This document shows, one piece after another, positions 45,468 through 54,663 of a stretch of DNA of 62,958 bases. Numbering within the stretch: the stretch's first letter is position 1; every line of letters begins with the position of its first letter. The position numbers were made by a program, and so were the translations under genes. Below the pieces are notes generated by a model. The model saw only the letters and a program-made list of their open reading frames with translations, searched no databases and was not told the DNA's origin. The DNA is from Clostridia bacterium (GTDB lineage: Bacteria; Bacillota; Clostridia; Christensenellales; Borkfalkiaceae): contig JAGANI010000054.1 in the NCBI GenBank assembly GCA_017624285.1, forward strand, positions 1 through 62,958, in the 5' to 3' direction.

Positions 45468-47009
45468 ATGGATAAAAATACAAACCCCGCCTTGCAAAAG
45501 GCAGAAGATATCGCATTTAAAAACGAAAATCATACTTTTAACACAAACTCGGCTAACGAGGACTTGGCAAAACAGCTGGAGCGTGAGGCTGAAAATACAA
45601 AATATCGCGCTATGGACAAGCCCGTTAAGGGTTATGGTATAGATAATAAAAATACAGGTGATAATTACGCAAAAAAGGATAATAATAGACCCCGTTATGG
45701 GGGTTTTATATCGGCAATTGTAGTGTTGTCTTTATCGGTTTTGGCATTATCAGGCGTAGTAGCGTCGCTTTATACAAATAAAGCTAGCACAGAAAACGTT
45801 TTGGAAACCTCGTATAAACGTGCCTTTTATGAAAGCGTTACTTACGTAGATAATATCGACTTAAATATGGCAAAAACTATGGCTTCAAACGATACTTTAG
45901 CCGAGCAAAAGTATCTAAACGACGTTATAGTAAACGCAGAACTTTGCGAAAACGCTTTAAGCGAGTTGCCACTTCAAGACGAATCTAAATTTTACACGGT
46001 AAAACTTATTAATCAGGTAGGCGATTATTCCAAATATTTGGTAAATAAATTGATAGACGGCAATCTTGTTAGTGAAACTGAGTGGAAAAATTTTGATACC
46101 TTGCGTGATGGGGTGTTAAACTTAAAAGAAACTTTGCAAAAAGTAACTGACGAAGGGGATTTTTCCTTTAAAGATATCGATAAAGAAGACAACGTTTTAT
46201 TAAAAAACCTTAACAGTTTACAAAATCTGTCTTCCGATTATCCCGAGCTTATTTATGACGGTCCGTTTTCCGATGGTAGGCTTAAAAAACAGCCAAAGGG
46301 CTTAACGGGGGCTGAAATTTCGCTAGAAACAGCTACACAACAGTTCAATAACTACTTTAAAGATTATGGCGTTAGCAAAATAAGTAGCGTGGGGGATAGT
46401 TCTTCGCAAATAAGCGCGTATACTTTTAGTGCTATAACGTCTAAAGGTGAATTATTTGCTGAAATTTCTAAAAAAGAAGGCAAACTAATACTTTTTACCT
46501 TAAACGAGAGTGGCAATAGCGCTAGCGACGTTGACGGCGCTACCGAAAGACAATATTCAAAAGCGTTAGATTTTTTAGATAGTGTTGGTGTAAAAAACGT
46601 AAAACCCGTGTGGTCGGCAGTTTCAGGTGGATATATGACGATAAACTTAGTTTCGGTGGATAACGGGGTGATTATTTATCCGGATATGATTAAGGTTAAG
46701 TTAAGCTTAACGGACGATAATGTAGTGGGGTACGAAGCATTTGGGTATTATATGAGCCACGTTAAAAGGGAATTACCCAAGGTTACCGTTAGCGAAGCGT
46801 CTGCTAAAAGCGTGTTAAACCCAAATTTTAAGGTAAAGTCATCAAGGCTTGCCCTTATACCGACTTCGGAGGATACTGAAAGTTTATGTTACGAGTTTTC
46901 TGCTTTACTTGGTGAGGACACTTATTATATTTATATTTCCGCCACCACTTGCCGTCAGGTAGAAATGTTTAAAGTGGTATCTGGTACAGAAGGCGAACTT
47001 TTAATGTAG
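45468..47009 (+). CDS. ypeB: Germination protein YpeB
   Basis: 513 residues from the ATG at 45468, chosen for AAGGAGG directly upstream. The first 70 residues are hydrophilic, one membrane segment follows (YGGFISAIVVLSLSVLALSGVVASL), then a long YpeB-type region with YPELIYDGPFSD and PYPYS-like beta repeats to the end. YpeB is needed for SleB stability and localisation in the spore. The hydrophilic N-terminal extension of about 70 residues is longer than in Bacillus YpeB. Confidence 0.9.
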   Translation: MDKNTNPALQKAEDIAFKNENHTFNTNSANEDLAKQLEREAENTKYRAMDKPVKGYGIDNKNTGDNYAKKDNNRPRYGGFISAIVVLSLSVLALSGVVASLYTNKASTENVLETSYKRAFYESVTYVDNIDLNMAKTMASNDTLAEQKYLNDVIVNAELCENALSELPLQDESKFYTVKLINQVGDYSKYLVNKLIDGNLVSETEWKNFDTLRDGVLNLKETLQKVTDEGDFSFKDIDKEDNVLLKNLNSLQNLSSDYPELIYDGPFSDGRLKKQPKGLTGAEISLETATQQFNNYFKDYGVSKISSVGDSSSQISAYTFSAITSKGELFAEISKKEGKLILFTLNESGNSASDVDGATERQYSKALDFLDSVGVKNVKPVWSAVSGGYMTINLVSVDNGVIIYPDMIKVKLSLTDDNVVGYEAFGYYMSHVKRELPKVTVSEASAKSVLNPNFKVKSSRLALIPTSEDTESLCYEFSALLGEDTYYIYISATTCRQVEMFKVVSGTEGELLM

Positions 47010-47067
47010 TTATATCGGCATATTTTTAATTTAAATTAAAAAAGTAAAAAAACACTTAATAAAATTC

Positions 47068-47096
47068 TTGACAAAACACTTTGCTTGTGATAACTT
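47068..47096 (+). promoter_or_regulatory. Promoter of the T-box/trpB transcript
   Basis: -35 TTGACA (47068-47073), 17-bp spacer, -10 TAACTT (47091-47096) preceded by TGA, which makes an extended -10. Confidence 0.7.
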
Positions 47097-47114
47097 ATAT
47101 AAAAAGTAATTAAA

Positions 47115-47345
47115 CCGTTGATGCGGAGTAGTATCGTAAATCAAGTAAATTAAGAGAGCCGTCGGTTGGTGCAAGTCGGTTTTACCTTTACGAAAATGGA
47201 CCGCGGAGGGTGGTGGTGAACTTAGTAGCCATCGACGCTAGCCGTGCGTTATCGGTCAAATAAAAGGCTCACTACTAGTGGGTAAATTTGGGTGGCACCA
47301 CGAGTAATTTCGTCCCATAAGCGTAATGCTTATGGGATTTTTATT
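47115..47345 (+). promoter_or_regulatory. Tryptophan-specific T-box leader
   Basis: Stem I runs GCGG (47123) to CCGC (47201). Its specifier loop holds TGG at 47197-47199 followed by A, the Trp codon. The T-box GGGTGGCACCACG lies at 47290-47302; the base after TGG is C, which suits a G73 tRNA such as bacterial tRNA-Trp. The terminator is CCCATAAGC/GCTTATGGG (47313-47335) followed by ATTTTTATT. Uncharged tRNA-Trp would favour the anti-terminator and switch on the gene. Confidence 0.92.
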
Positions 47346-47434
47346 AGTTAATTTTACCGTCAACATTATAAAAGGCGGTATACGTATATCGGTAATTTAA
47401 TATTTTTGTTATTTTTTACCGAAAGGAGTGTTTT

Positions 47435-48805
47435 ATGGAAAAAGCTATACCTTATAAAATTTATCTTGAGGAATCCGAACTCCCAAAGGCATGGTACAAC
47501 GTTAAGGCGGATATGCAAGTAAAACCTGCGCCGCTTTTAGACCCTGTAACCAAAAAGCCTATTACGGAAGAAGAACTTTCAAAGGTGTTTTGTAACGAAC
47601 TCGTTAAACAAGAGTTGGACGAAACCAACGCATATATTCCGATACCTGAAGAGATTTTATCTTTTTACAAAATGTATAGACCTGCGCCGTTAGTACGTGC
47701 GTATTGTTTAGAGCAAAAGTTAAAAACCCCCGCTAAAATTTATTATAAATTTGAGGGTAACAATACTTCAGGTTCGCATAAGTTAAATTCTGCAATCGCG
47801 CAAGCGTATTATGCTAAAAAGCAGGGCTTAAAAGGCGTTACTACCGAAACTGGCGCTGGTCAATGGGGTACTGCGCTTTCAATGGCGTGTTCGTACTTTG
47901 GGTTAGATTGCAAAGTGTTTATGGTTAAGGTTTCGTACGAGCAAAAACCCTTCAGGCGTGAAGTCATGCGTACTTACGGCGCATCGGTAACGCCGTCCCC
48001 GTCGGATAAGACTGAAGTAGGTAAAAAAATCCTTTCGGAGCATCCTGGTACTTCCGGCAGTTTAGGTTGCGCTATTAGTGAAGCGGTTGAAACTGCTTCT
48101 AAATTAGACGGTTATCGCTACGTTTTAGGTAGCGTGCTTAACCAAGTATTGCTTCACCAAACGATTATCGGGTTAGAAACTAAAACGGCTATGGATAAAT
48201 ATGGCATTAAGCCCGATATCATTATAGGTTGCGCAGGCGGTGGTTCTAACCTTGGTGGGTTAATTTCACCGTTTATGGGTCAAAAACTCCGTGGTGAAGC
48301 CGATTATCGCTTTATTGCTGTTGAGCCTGAAAGTTGCCCATCGTTATCACGTGGTAAATACGTTTACGATTATTGCGATACGGGTAGGGTATGCCCGCTT
48401 TCAAAGATGTATACGTTAGGGTCAGGTTTTATACCTGCGCCAAACCATGCTGGTGGTCTTAGGTATCATGGTATGAGTTCAACCTTATCCGCCCTTTACG
48501 ATCAAGGCTATATGGAAGCCGTAACCGTAAAACAGACGGAAGTTTTTGAAGCGGCTGAGTATTTTGCTCGTATCGAAGGTATTTTACCTGCGCCAGAATC
48601 TTCGCACGCTATTAAAGTTGCTATTGACGAAGCTAAAAAGTGTATCGAAACTGGTGAAGAAAAGACTATACTTTTCGGCTTAACCGGTACGGGTTACTTT
48701 GATATGTTAGCGTATGAAAAGTTCCACGACGGCAATATGGTAAACTATCGCCCGACTGATGAAGAAATTTTAAACGGTCTTAAAAACATACCTGACGTAG
48801 AATAG
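47435..48805 (+). CDS. trpB: Tryptophan synthase beta chain, TrpB2 type
   Basis: 456 residues, longer than TrpB1 (about 400). PLP-binding GSHKLNSAIAQ with Lys116, phosphate-binding GCAGGGSNLGG near residue 270, and the TrpB2-typical N-terminal extension (WYNVKADMQ..PLLDP) and PAPLVRA. It condenses indole with serine. TrpB2 proteins usually do not form a tight complex with TrpA and rescue free indole. The leader carries a Trp T-box, and no trpA or other trp gene is adjacent, so indole may come from other bacteria. AAAGGAG precedes the ATG. Confidence 0.94.
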   Translation: MEKAIPYKIYLEESELPKAWYNVKADMQVKPAPLLDPVTKKPITEEELSKVFCNELVKQELDETNAYIPIPEEILSFYKMYRPAPLVRAYCLEQKLKTPAKIYYKFEGNNTSGSHKLNSAIAQAYYAKKQGLKGVTTETGAGQWGTALSMACSYFGLDCKVFMVKVSYEQKPFRREVMRTYGASVTPSPSDKTEVGKKILSEHPGTSGSLGCAISEAVETASKLDGYRYVLGSVLNQVLLHQTIIGLETKTAMDKYGIKPDIIIGCAGGGSNLGGLISPFMGQKLRGEADYRFIAVEPESCPSLSRGKYVYDYCDTGRVCPLSKMYTLGSGFIPAPNHAGGLRYHGMSSTLSALYDQGYMEAVTVKQTEVFEAAEYFARIEGILPAPESSHAIKVAIDEAKKCIETGEEKTILFGLTGTGYFDMLAYEKFHDGNMVNYRPTDEEILNGLKNIPDVE

Positions 48806-48826
48806 TAAAAACTTAATTTTGTCAAA

Positions 48827-48852
48827 AAAAGCACCCACGTAGGGTGCTTTTT
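48827..48852 (+). terminator. trpB terminator
   Basis: Stem GCACCC/GGGTGC extended by A/T pairs, then a T-run. Confidence 0.88.
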
Positions 48853-48898
48853 AATACAATAATATAAAGTTTTGTTTTAAGTGCTAAAAAAATGCTAA

Positions 48899-49162
48899 TT
48901 ATTTGCCGTCTATATTTTCTAAAACCAACCTATCAAAATCAACGCTTTCAACGAAGTCGGACTTAGTAAACCTGACGAAGTTATACTTAGCGTAGTTAAA
49001 GATATGCGTTTTAATCAAAACGGGTGTGGGGATATCAAGGTTAAACGTGATTTCAGATAAATGGTTAAAAAACTGGCTATAATCCATGTCTTCATCCTTG
49101 GTGAAAACGTAACTTTTAATAATTTTGTCCTTAACCATGACTTTTGCCCAAATTTTTACCAT
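48899..49162 (-). CDS. Small protein of unknown function
   Basis: 87 residues with GGGGG upstream of the ATG and a good promoter on the minus strand (TTGATT, 17 bp, TACAAT; 49234-49206). The sequence is soluble and mixed alpha/beta (MVKIWAKVMVKDKIIKSYVF; TPVLIKTHIFNYAKYNFVRF). I do not recognise the family. Having its own consensus promoter makes it a real gene. Confidence 0.7.
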   Translation of the reverse strand: MVKIWAKVMVKDKIIKSYVFTKDEDMDYSQFFNHLSEITFNLDIPTPVLIKTHIFNYAKYNFVRFTKSDFVESVDFDRLVLENIDGK

Positions 49163-49205
49163 AAAACCCCCTGTTTTTTACGTTAATAGCGTTAATTTTT
49201 AGTAA

Positions 49206-49234
49206 ATTGTAGCACAAACTCAAATTAAAATCAA
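49206..49234 (-). promoter_or_regulatory. Promoter of the 87-residue gene
   Basis: On the minus strand: -35 TTGATT (49234-49229), 17-bp spacer, -10 TACAAT (49211-49206). Confidence 0.65.
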
Positions 49235-49242
49235 CAAATAGG

Positions 49243-49271
49243 TTGACAAATTTTAACCGTGCTATTACAAT
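49243..49271 (+). promoter_or_regulatory. Promoter of the Lrp/aminotransferase operon
   Basis: -35 TTGACA (49243-49248), 17-bp spacer, -10 TACAAT (49266-49271). The leader includes a hairpin CTGTTTTT/AAAAACAG (49319-49338). Confidence 0.75.
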
Positions 49272-49362
49272 AACAATAAGCATTTGCTTACATTTTATAT
49301 ATAAATAAGCAAAAAAGACTGTTTTTGTTAAAAACAGCGTATTTTATTAAGGAGTGGCTTTT

Positions 49363-49848
49363 ATGGAAAATTCAGCCAAAAAGATTATAGACCTTTTACA
49401 AGAAAACGCGCGTTATGATGCCGAAACAATTTCGGTTATGACTGGTATCGATAAGGCGGAAGTTGAAAAAACTATCGCTGACCTTGAGGATAAGGGTGTT
49501 ATCGTTAAATACTCAGCAATCGTAAATACCGACGTAATTAATGAAGACGCTGTTGAAGCGCTTATCGAGGTTAAAGTCGTACCACAAAAGTTAAAGGGCT
49601 TTGACGCCTTTGCTGAAGAATTATATCATTTTAACGAAGTTAAAAGTTTATATCTTATGTCGGGTGGCTTCGATTTGGCGGTTTTCGTTTTAGGTAAAAA
49701 CATCTCGGAAATTGCTAAATTCGTGTCGGAAAAGTTGGGCGTTATCGACGGTATCGTAGGCGTTCAAACACACTTTGTTCTCAAAAAGTATAAGATAGAA
49801 GGTCAAATTTGTAAAAGAGAAACGATTGAAAGGCAGTTGGTTGTATAA
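49363..49848 (+). CDS. Lrp/AsnC-family regulator
   Basis: 161 residues from the ATG at 49363 (AAGGAG upstream; the GTG at 49354 lies inside the ribosome site). N-terminal winged helix-turn-helix (AKKIIDLLQENARYDAETISVMTGIDKAEVEKTI), C-terminal RAM-type effector domain of about 80 residues (EALIEVKVVP...KLGVIDGIVGVQTHFVLKKYK). Its stop overlaps the start of the aminotransferase gene, so it probably senses an amino acid and controls that gene. Confidence 0.9.
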   Translation: MENSAKKIIDLLQENARYDAETISVMTGIDKAEVEKTIADLEDKGVIVKYSAIVNTDVINEDAVEALIEVKVVPQKLKGFDAFAEELYHFNEVKSLYLMSGGFDLAVFVLGKNISEIAKFVSEKLGVIDGIVGVQTHFVLKKYKIEGQICKRETIERQLVV

Positions 49849-51020
49849 TGAGAAAATTCGTTAGTTCACTTGCAAGCGAACTTAAACCCAGCGGGATAAG
49901 AAAGTTTTTCGACATCGTCGCTAAAGAGAAGGATATCATCTCTCTCGGTGTTGGCGAGCCTGATTTTATCACCCCGTGGGAAGTGCGTGAAGCCGGTATA
50001 TCTACTATTAAAAAAGGCTATACCCAGTACACTTCTAATAAAGGTTTACCTGAACTTCGCAAAGAAATTTCATATTACTTAAAACATAGATTTAACGTGG
50101 ATTTTTCGCCTGAGCAGACGGTAGTTACCGTTGGCGCTAGCGAGGCTATCGACGTAACTTTGCGCGCCGTAGTCGATCGTGATGACGAGGTTTTAATTCC
50201 AGACCCCAGTTACGTTTCTTACGGGCCGTGCGTTACGCTTGCCGGTGGTAAGCCGGTTTTGGTACCTTGTAAAATAGATAACGGCTTTAAACTTACCCCC
50301 GATGCGTTAGAAAGCGTTATTACTGATAAAACTAAAGCGATAATCTTCCCATATCCAAACAATCCAACCGGTGGTATTATGGAGGAAGAATATATCAAAG
50401 CAATTATACCCGTGATTTTAAAACACGATTTATTAGTTATTGCCGATGAAATTTATGCTGAACTTTCTTACGGTGGTAAATTTAAGTCTATCGCAAGTTT
50501 TAGTGAACTTAACGGTAGGGTAGTGCTTATAAGTGGGTTTTCAAAAAGTTTCGCTATGACGGGTTGGCGTGTTGGTTTTGTATGCGCCCCGCAGGAAATT
50601 TTAGATGCGTTACTTAAAATACATCAGTACGCTATAATTTGCGCTCCGATATTTTCACAATACGCTGCGCTTACCGCGCTTGTCGATGGTAAAAAGGACG
50701 GCTACCAAACGGTGGAATATATGCGCGCAGAGTATGATAAGCGTCGCAGATTTATGTACAACTCATTTAAAAAGTTAGGGTTTACTTGTTTTGAGCCTAA
50801 AGGCGCTTTTTACATATTCCCCAGCGTTGAGTCTACCGGTATGACTGGTGAAGAATTTGCTGAAAAACTCCTTAAAGAAGAAAAGGTTGCAGTAGTGCCG
50901 GGGTCTGCTTTTGGCGAAAGCGGTAAGTATTGTATAAGATGTTCTTATGCGTACTCAATGCGTAATTTACAAATCGCTATCGAAAAGATAACGGCTTTTG
51001 TTAACAGAAATAAAAAATAA
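49848..51020 (+). CDS. Class I/II PLP aminotransferase
   Basis: 390 residues. PLP lysine in ISGFSKSFAMTGWRVGF (Lys near residue 232), substrate-binding PNNPTGG, DEIYAELSYGG and a C-terminal Arg in YCIRCSYA. This is the subgroup that includes aspartate and aromatic aminotransferases of clostridia. Its start overlaps the Lrp gene stop by one base (TAATG). The exact amino acid is not predictable; control by an Lrp-type protein fits a branched, aromatic or aspartate substrate. Confidence 0.92.
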   Translation: MRKFVSSLASELKPSGIRKFFDIVAKEKDIISLGVGEPDFITPWEVREAGISTIKKGYTQYTSNKGLPELRKEISYYLKHRFNVDFSPEQTVVTVGASEAIDVTLRAVVDRDDEVLIPDPSYVSYGPCVTLAGGKPVLVPCKIDNGFKLTPDALESVITDKTKAIIFPYPNNPTGGIMEEEYIKAIIPVILKHDLLVIADEIYAELSYGGKFKSIASFSELNGRVVLISGFSKSFAMTGWRVGFVCAPQEILDALLKIHQYAIICAPIFSQYAALTALVDGKKDGYQTVEYMRAEYDKRRRFMYNSFKKLGFTCFEPKGAFYIFPSVESTGMTGEEFAEKLLKEEKVAVVPGSAFGESGKYCIRCSYAYSMRNLQIAIEKITAFVNRNKK

Positions 51021-51024
51021 AATT

Positions 51025-51052
51025 TACGGAGGTTTTTGCCCTCCGTATTTTT
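51025..51052 (+). terminator. Terminator after the aminotransferase gene
   Basis: Stem TACGGAGG/CCTCCGTA with a 7-base loop and a T-run. Confidence 0.88.
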
Positions 51053-51075
51053 ATGTAAAATTTATACAAAATAAT

Positions 51076-51104
51076 AAACGACGCATACCGTTATGCGTCG
51101 TTTT
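51076..51104. terminator. Bidirectional terminator between aminotransferase and AraC genes
   Basis: Stem AAACGACGCATA/TATGCGTCGTTT with a 4-base loop, T-run on the plus side. Confidence 0.85.
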
Positions 51105-51120
51105 TAGTATTTTGGTATAA

Positions 51121-51981
51121 TTATTTGTTTTTTATAGCCTTTCTATCGGCAATAGGGCTATGCCCAAAATGGGCTTTATACGCTTTAGAAAACGCATACA
51201 CGGACGAGTAATTAAACGTTTCGGCTATTTCGGTAAGTTTAAGCTTGCACTCTACTAAGTGTTTAGCCTTTTCCATACGCTTAGTTTTATAGTAATCGTT
51301 AATACTTATACCGGTCGTCTTTTTAAATAAGTTAGATAGGTAACTGTAATTATAATTAGTTACTTTAGCAAGCGAACTTATATTTTTAAGTGTAAAAACG
51401 TGGGTGTCGATATAGTTCATCACGTAGTAGCAAAGTTGCTGTTCGTTATTTGGGGCAAGCGATAATGGATTCCACTTATCTAAACCACGTATAATTTTTA
51501 CTATAATTTGGTTTATTAAACTATCGATATACTCTTCAAAATACTTACCCCTGCCTGAAACTTCAGCCACGGCAACGCTAATTAACGCAGTTAACTGGTC
51601 GTCGGTAAAAACTCTGTTTTCGGGATTAGCAAACCTAACGGTAAGTTCGTCAAGCGCTTCTTTAAGGGTAGGGTTAGTCGTGTTAAACGAAATATACTCA
51701 TACTGAAGCGCAGGGTCGCTTACCGACGTAATTTTATGCAAATCTTGTGGAAAGGATATATAAATATCCCCACGCTTAACGGGGGTTGCTACGCCGTTTG
51801 TATAAACGTAACCGTTGCCACCAACGACGGAAGTTAGTTCAATTAAATTAGGTTGGATATGCGTATCTACGTAGCCGTCGCCTTCTAAATACAAAAGCCC
51901 TGCTTGGTAAACGTAAGTATGCTCTTTAGCGCGTACGGGGTTAGATAGATAAGAATTGCCAAAATGATATTTTTTGTTCAT
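51121..51981 (-). CDS. AraC-family regulator, divergent from the GH43 locus
   Basis: 286 residues. Cupin-like N-terminus (DGYVDTHIQPNLIELTSVVGGNGYVYTNGV) and a C-terminal AraC double helix-turn-helix (LKNISSLAKVTNYNYSYLSNLFKKTTG, KLTEIAETFNYSSVYAFSKAYKAHFGHSP). Minus-strand promoter at 52012-52040. It faces away from the GH43/CBM9 gene cluster across a 494-base spacer, and is the obvious candidate regulator of it. Confidence 0.92.
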   Translation of the reverse strand: MNKKYHFGNSYLSNPVRAKEHTYVYQAGLLYLEGDGYVDTHIQPNLIELTSVVGGNGYVYTNGVATPVKRGDIYISFPQDLHKITSVSDPALQYEYISFNTTNPTLKEALDELTVRFANPENRVFTDDQLTALISVAVAEVSGRGKYFEEYIDSLINQIIVKIIRGLDKWNPLSLAPNNEQQLCYYVMNYIDTHVFTLKNISSLAKVTNYNYSYLSNLFKKTTGISINDYYKTKRMEKAKHLVECKLKLTEIAETFNYSSVYAFSKAYKAHFGHSPIADRKAIKNK

Positions 51982-52475
51982 AATTTTAACCTTAATCGTT
52001 TTTACTTTTTTATTGTAATTTACATTAATAAATTAGTCAAGTAAAACTAAAATATTAACATATTTTTATTTAATTTACCGATTTTTACAAAAAAATGATA
52101 TGATTTTTATAAAATACTGATATTGTATTGCGCAAAAACAAAGGTTATAATAAAAAAAGAAATGGTTGATAAATTCAAATTTTAACGGCAAAATCTTTGC
52201 ATATAGATAAAATCTGCTAAATTTACGCTAAAATATGCAAGGACTTTTTATTTATTATCTAGTAAAATAAAATTATAAAAAACAAATTTTGTTGTTTTTA
52301 TAAATAAAACTTGGGAAACAACGTAAATTTTTACAAATTTTAAAAAATCATTATTTTTATTTAAAAAATAGCAAGAATTTAGCAAAAAAATTGATATATA
52401 ATTACTTTAAGGCTTAGTTTTAACAAAAAGTGATTTTTACACTTATTTTTAATAAAAATGATAAAAGGAGAAATT
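51982..52475. promoter_or_regulatory. 494-base divergent control region
   Basis: Very AT-rich. Minus strand: -35 TTGACT (52040-52035), 17 bp, -10 TACAAT (52017-52012) for AraC. Plus strand: -35 TTGTAT (52123-52128), 17 bp, -10 TATAAT (52146-52151) for the GH43 gene, giving a leader of about 320 bases. I could not find a clear direct repeat for AraC binding. Confidence 0.6.
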
Positions 52476-54647
52476 ATGAAAAAGTTATGTAGCTTAATAC
52501 TGGCTTGCTGTTTTTTTGTTACGCTTTTTGCTACCGGTTGTCAGCCTGATCCCGAAGTTATAACGCTTCGCCCAGAGATTGAGCTTATCGAAGGCACAGG
52601 CTATAGTAATGAAATCGGCGTGTATGATAATACTGTTAAAACCGAGTCTACAGAAGTTTACAACAAGTCGCTTTTTTATCGTAACGGTTTATTGCCTTAT
52701 ACCGCTGACCCCGGTGTATTTTATTGTAACGACGAAACCGATACCGAAAACTTCGGTACGTATTTTTGCTTTGGTACAAACGGAAACAACTCTTATAGTT
52801 GTATGTATAGCGACGACTGCGTTAGTTGGAAGTGGAAGTACGGTTCTTACGTTTGGCCGGACGACGGTTGGGAAGGCGCATATCCCTTTGCTCCGGAAAT
52901 TATTTGGGATAAAGACGCTATCCCTACCGATTACGGTATTGATGACGACGGTATAGGTACGGGTACGTATTTTATGTTTTATACTGCTGGCCCGTCTTTA
53001 ACGTATAATTACGAAACCAGTCGCGCAGGTGGGCATACTACTATCGGTTTGGCAGTTTCGGCATCGCCTTACGGCCCTTACACGATGTGGAACGGGGTAG
53101 AATTAGGCGCTACGATTGACGGTGTCAATTACGCCGAGGCAGAAAATTTTAAACTTTATACCGATTATGCTGAACAAGATTTATCAGAAGTTACTTACCA
53201 CGGCAGACGTGATGGTCAAGTTACCAACGACGACCAATGGTTTAACTTTGCCGCAGCGCGCGCATCTTTAACCTTCCAATGGGAAAATAAAGATAGCGCT
53301 GGCGAGGTTGTCAACGGCACGCTCGTAAACGAAGCCGCTAAATATATGTTAACCGACGAAGGCTATTTAAGTTTTGGTTGCTTAGATGCCCATCCCTTCG
53401 TTGACCCCGTAACGAAAGATAAATATTTTTACGTTGCGCATAGAAGTAGCGTTTATATTACCGACGATAATGACGAAAATTTATTCCCAGGGTTTTCAAG
53501 CTACGTTATTAAAACGCTCGATAACGATTGGGCGCAGTTAGATTATTCCACCATAACTAGGGTTACGCGTCCGTATTATAACTTCGTTTCAGCAGAAGCC
53601 GCAATCGCTTATAACGAGGATGCTGGTAACTTTAATGCAAGTTCTTTTAAAGACGGGTTTAAAGAAACCGTCACGCATCAAGTACAAAAAGTGCAAATTG
53701 ATATTATTGGTAACGATATCGCTATGAACGAAGGTCCTTTCGTTTATTACAACAAAGATACGGGTTTATATTATCTTACGGTATCGTCTGGTAGTTATCC
53801 ACAAAATACTTACTGTGTTATTCAGTTAGTAGGTTATAGCCCTATGGGCCCGTTTAGGAAGTTAGACGCTGACGAAGGCGGTATGGTGTTAAGCGTGCAA
53901 CTTGGTGGCGTTAACGACCTTATTACAGGTGTTGGGCATCACTCTTTTGCGCCTGCTGGTGATGATTTGTTAATTATATATCACCGTCATCAAGATTTAA
54001 AAACGAATATTCATATCCGTCACCCCGCTACGGACAGAATCGTTTGGGTTAAAAACGATTTAGGCATGACGGTTATGCGTGCAAACGGCCCTACAAGTAA
54101 TCTTCAACCGTTATTTTACGGTAACGGTTCAACCGAGTACGATATAATCTCTGGCGATGCAACGGCAAGCGCAGTTGCTATGGTTAACGGGCAAAAGGCG
54201 TATAACGACGCTAAATATATAAACGACGGCGTTATTGCTACGATGGACGATAGGCTTGAATCGCATATTAAGGAATTTGAGTCTACTGCTTTAGAAGTAA
54301 CCATAACCCTTAAGTTTGATAGTTATCGTGATATTACTGCGATTATGGTTTATAATAGCAGGGATTTTTACAAAGCGTTTTTAGACGTAAAACGCATCGA
54401 AATGGATTTTATTAAAGACGGTATCGAAGGCACTGCTTATATCAATAATTTAAAATTTGATTGGGATATGAATTTACAAGAAGTTGGCGACGCAATGCGT
54501 GCAGGAGGCTCTGCAATAGCCGTGTTTAACGAACTTAAAGTTAATGAAATCCGTATCACTATCGAAAACCCCAACATGATAGAGGGCTATGCCGGCATAG
54601 TTGCCGTGTCCGAGGTTTACGTTTTAGGTAAACCTATAAATGCGTAA
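52476..54647 (+). CDS. GH43-like glycoside hydrolase lipoprotein, copy 1
   Basis: 723 residues from the ATG at 52476 (AAAGGAG at 52464-52470). Lipoprotein signal (MKKLCSLILACCFFVTLFATGC), so outside the cell on the membrane. Residues about 55-530 are a five-bladed GH43 propeller: catalytic base in TADPGVFY, second acid in DAHPFVDP (near 305), acid/base Glu in NEGPFVYY (near 415), plus GLAVSASPYGPYT and SPMGPFRKLDADE. Residues about 545-715 look like a discoidin/CBM-type beta domain. GH43 enzymes are arabinofuranosidases, xylosidases and related; substrate unknown. It is co-transcribed with the CBM9-like lipoprotein 16 bases downstream; the pair is repeated at 57763-62779. Confidence 0.85.
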   Translation: MKKLCSLILACCFFVTLFATGCQPDPEVITLRPEIELIEGTGYSNEIGVYDNTVKTESTEVYNKSLFYRNGLLPYTADPGVFYCNDETDTENFGTYFCFGTNGNNSYSCMYSDDCVSWKWKYGSYVWPDDGWEGAYPFAPEIIWDKDAIPTDYGIDDDGIGTGTYFMFYTAGPSLTYNYETSRAGGHTTIGLAVSASPYGPYTMWNGVELGATIDGVNYAEAENFKLYTDYAEQDLSEVTYHGRRDGQVTNDDQWFNFAAARASLTFQWENKDSAGEVVNGTLVNEAAKYMLTDEGYLSFGCLDAHPFVDPVTKDKYFYVAHRSSVYITDDNDENLFPGFSSYVIKTLDNDWAQLDYSTITRVTRPYYNFVSAEAAIAYNEDAGNFNASSFKDGFKETVTHQVQKVQIDIIGNDIAMNEGPFVYYNKDTGLYYLTVSSGSYPQNTYCVIQLVGYSPMGPFRKLDADEGGMVLSVQLGGVNDLITGVGHHSFAPAGDDLLIIYHRHQDLKTNIHIRHPATDRIVWVKNDLGMTVMRANGPTSNLQPLFYGNGSTEYDIISGDATASAVAMVNGQKAYNDAKYINDGVIATMDDRLESHIKEFESTALEVTITLKFDSYRDITAIMVYNSRDFYKAFLDVKRIEMDFIKDGIEGTAYINNLKFDWDMNLQEVGDAMRAGGSAIAVFNELKVNEIRITIENPNMIEGYAGIVAVSEVYVLGKPINA

Positions 54648-54663
54648 AGGGGGGGTATAGTAA

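Noticed and set aside
52436-52464. TTTACA, 17-bp spacer, TGATAA close to the first GH43 gene
   Set aside because: The transcript would start after the ribosome binding site at 52464-52470, so it could not be translated well.
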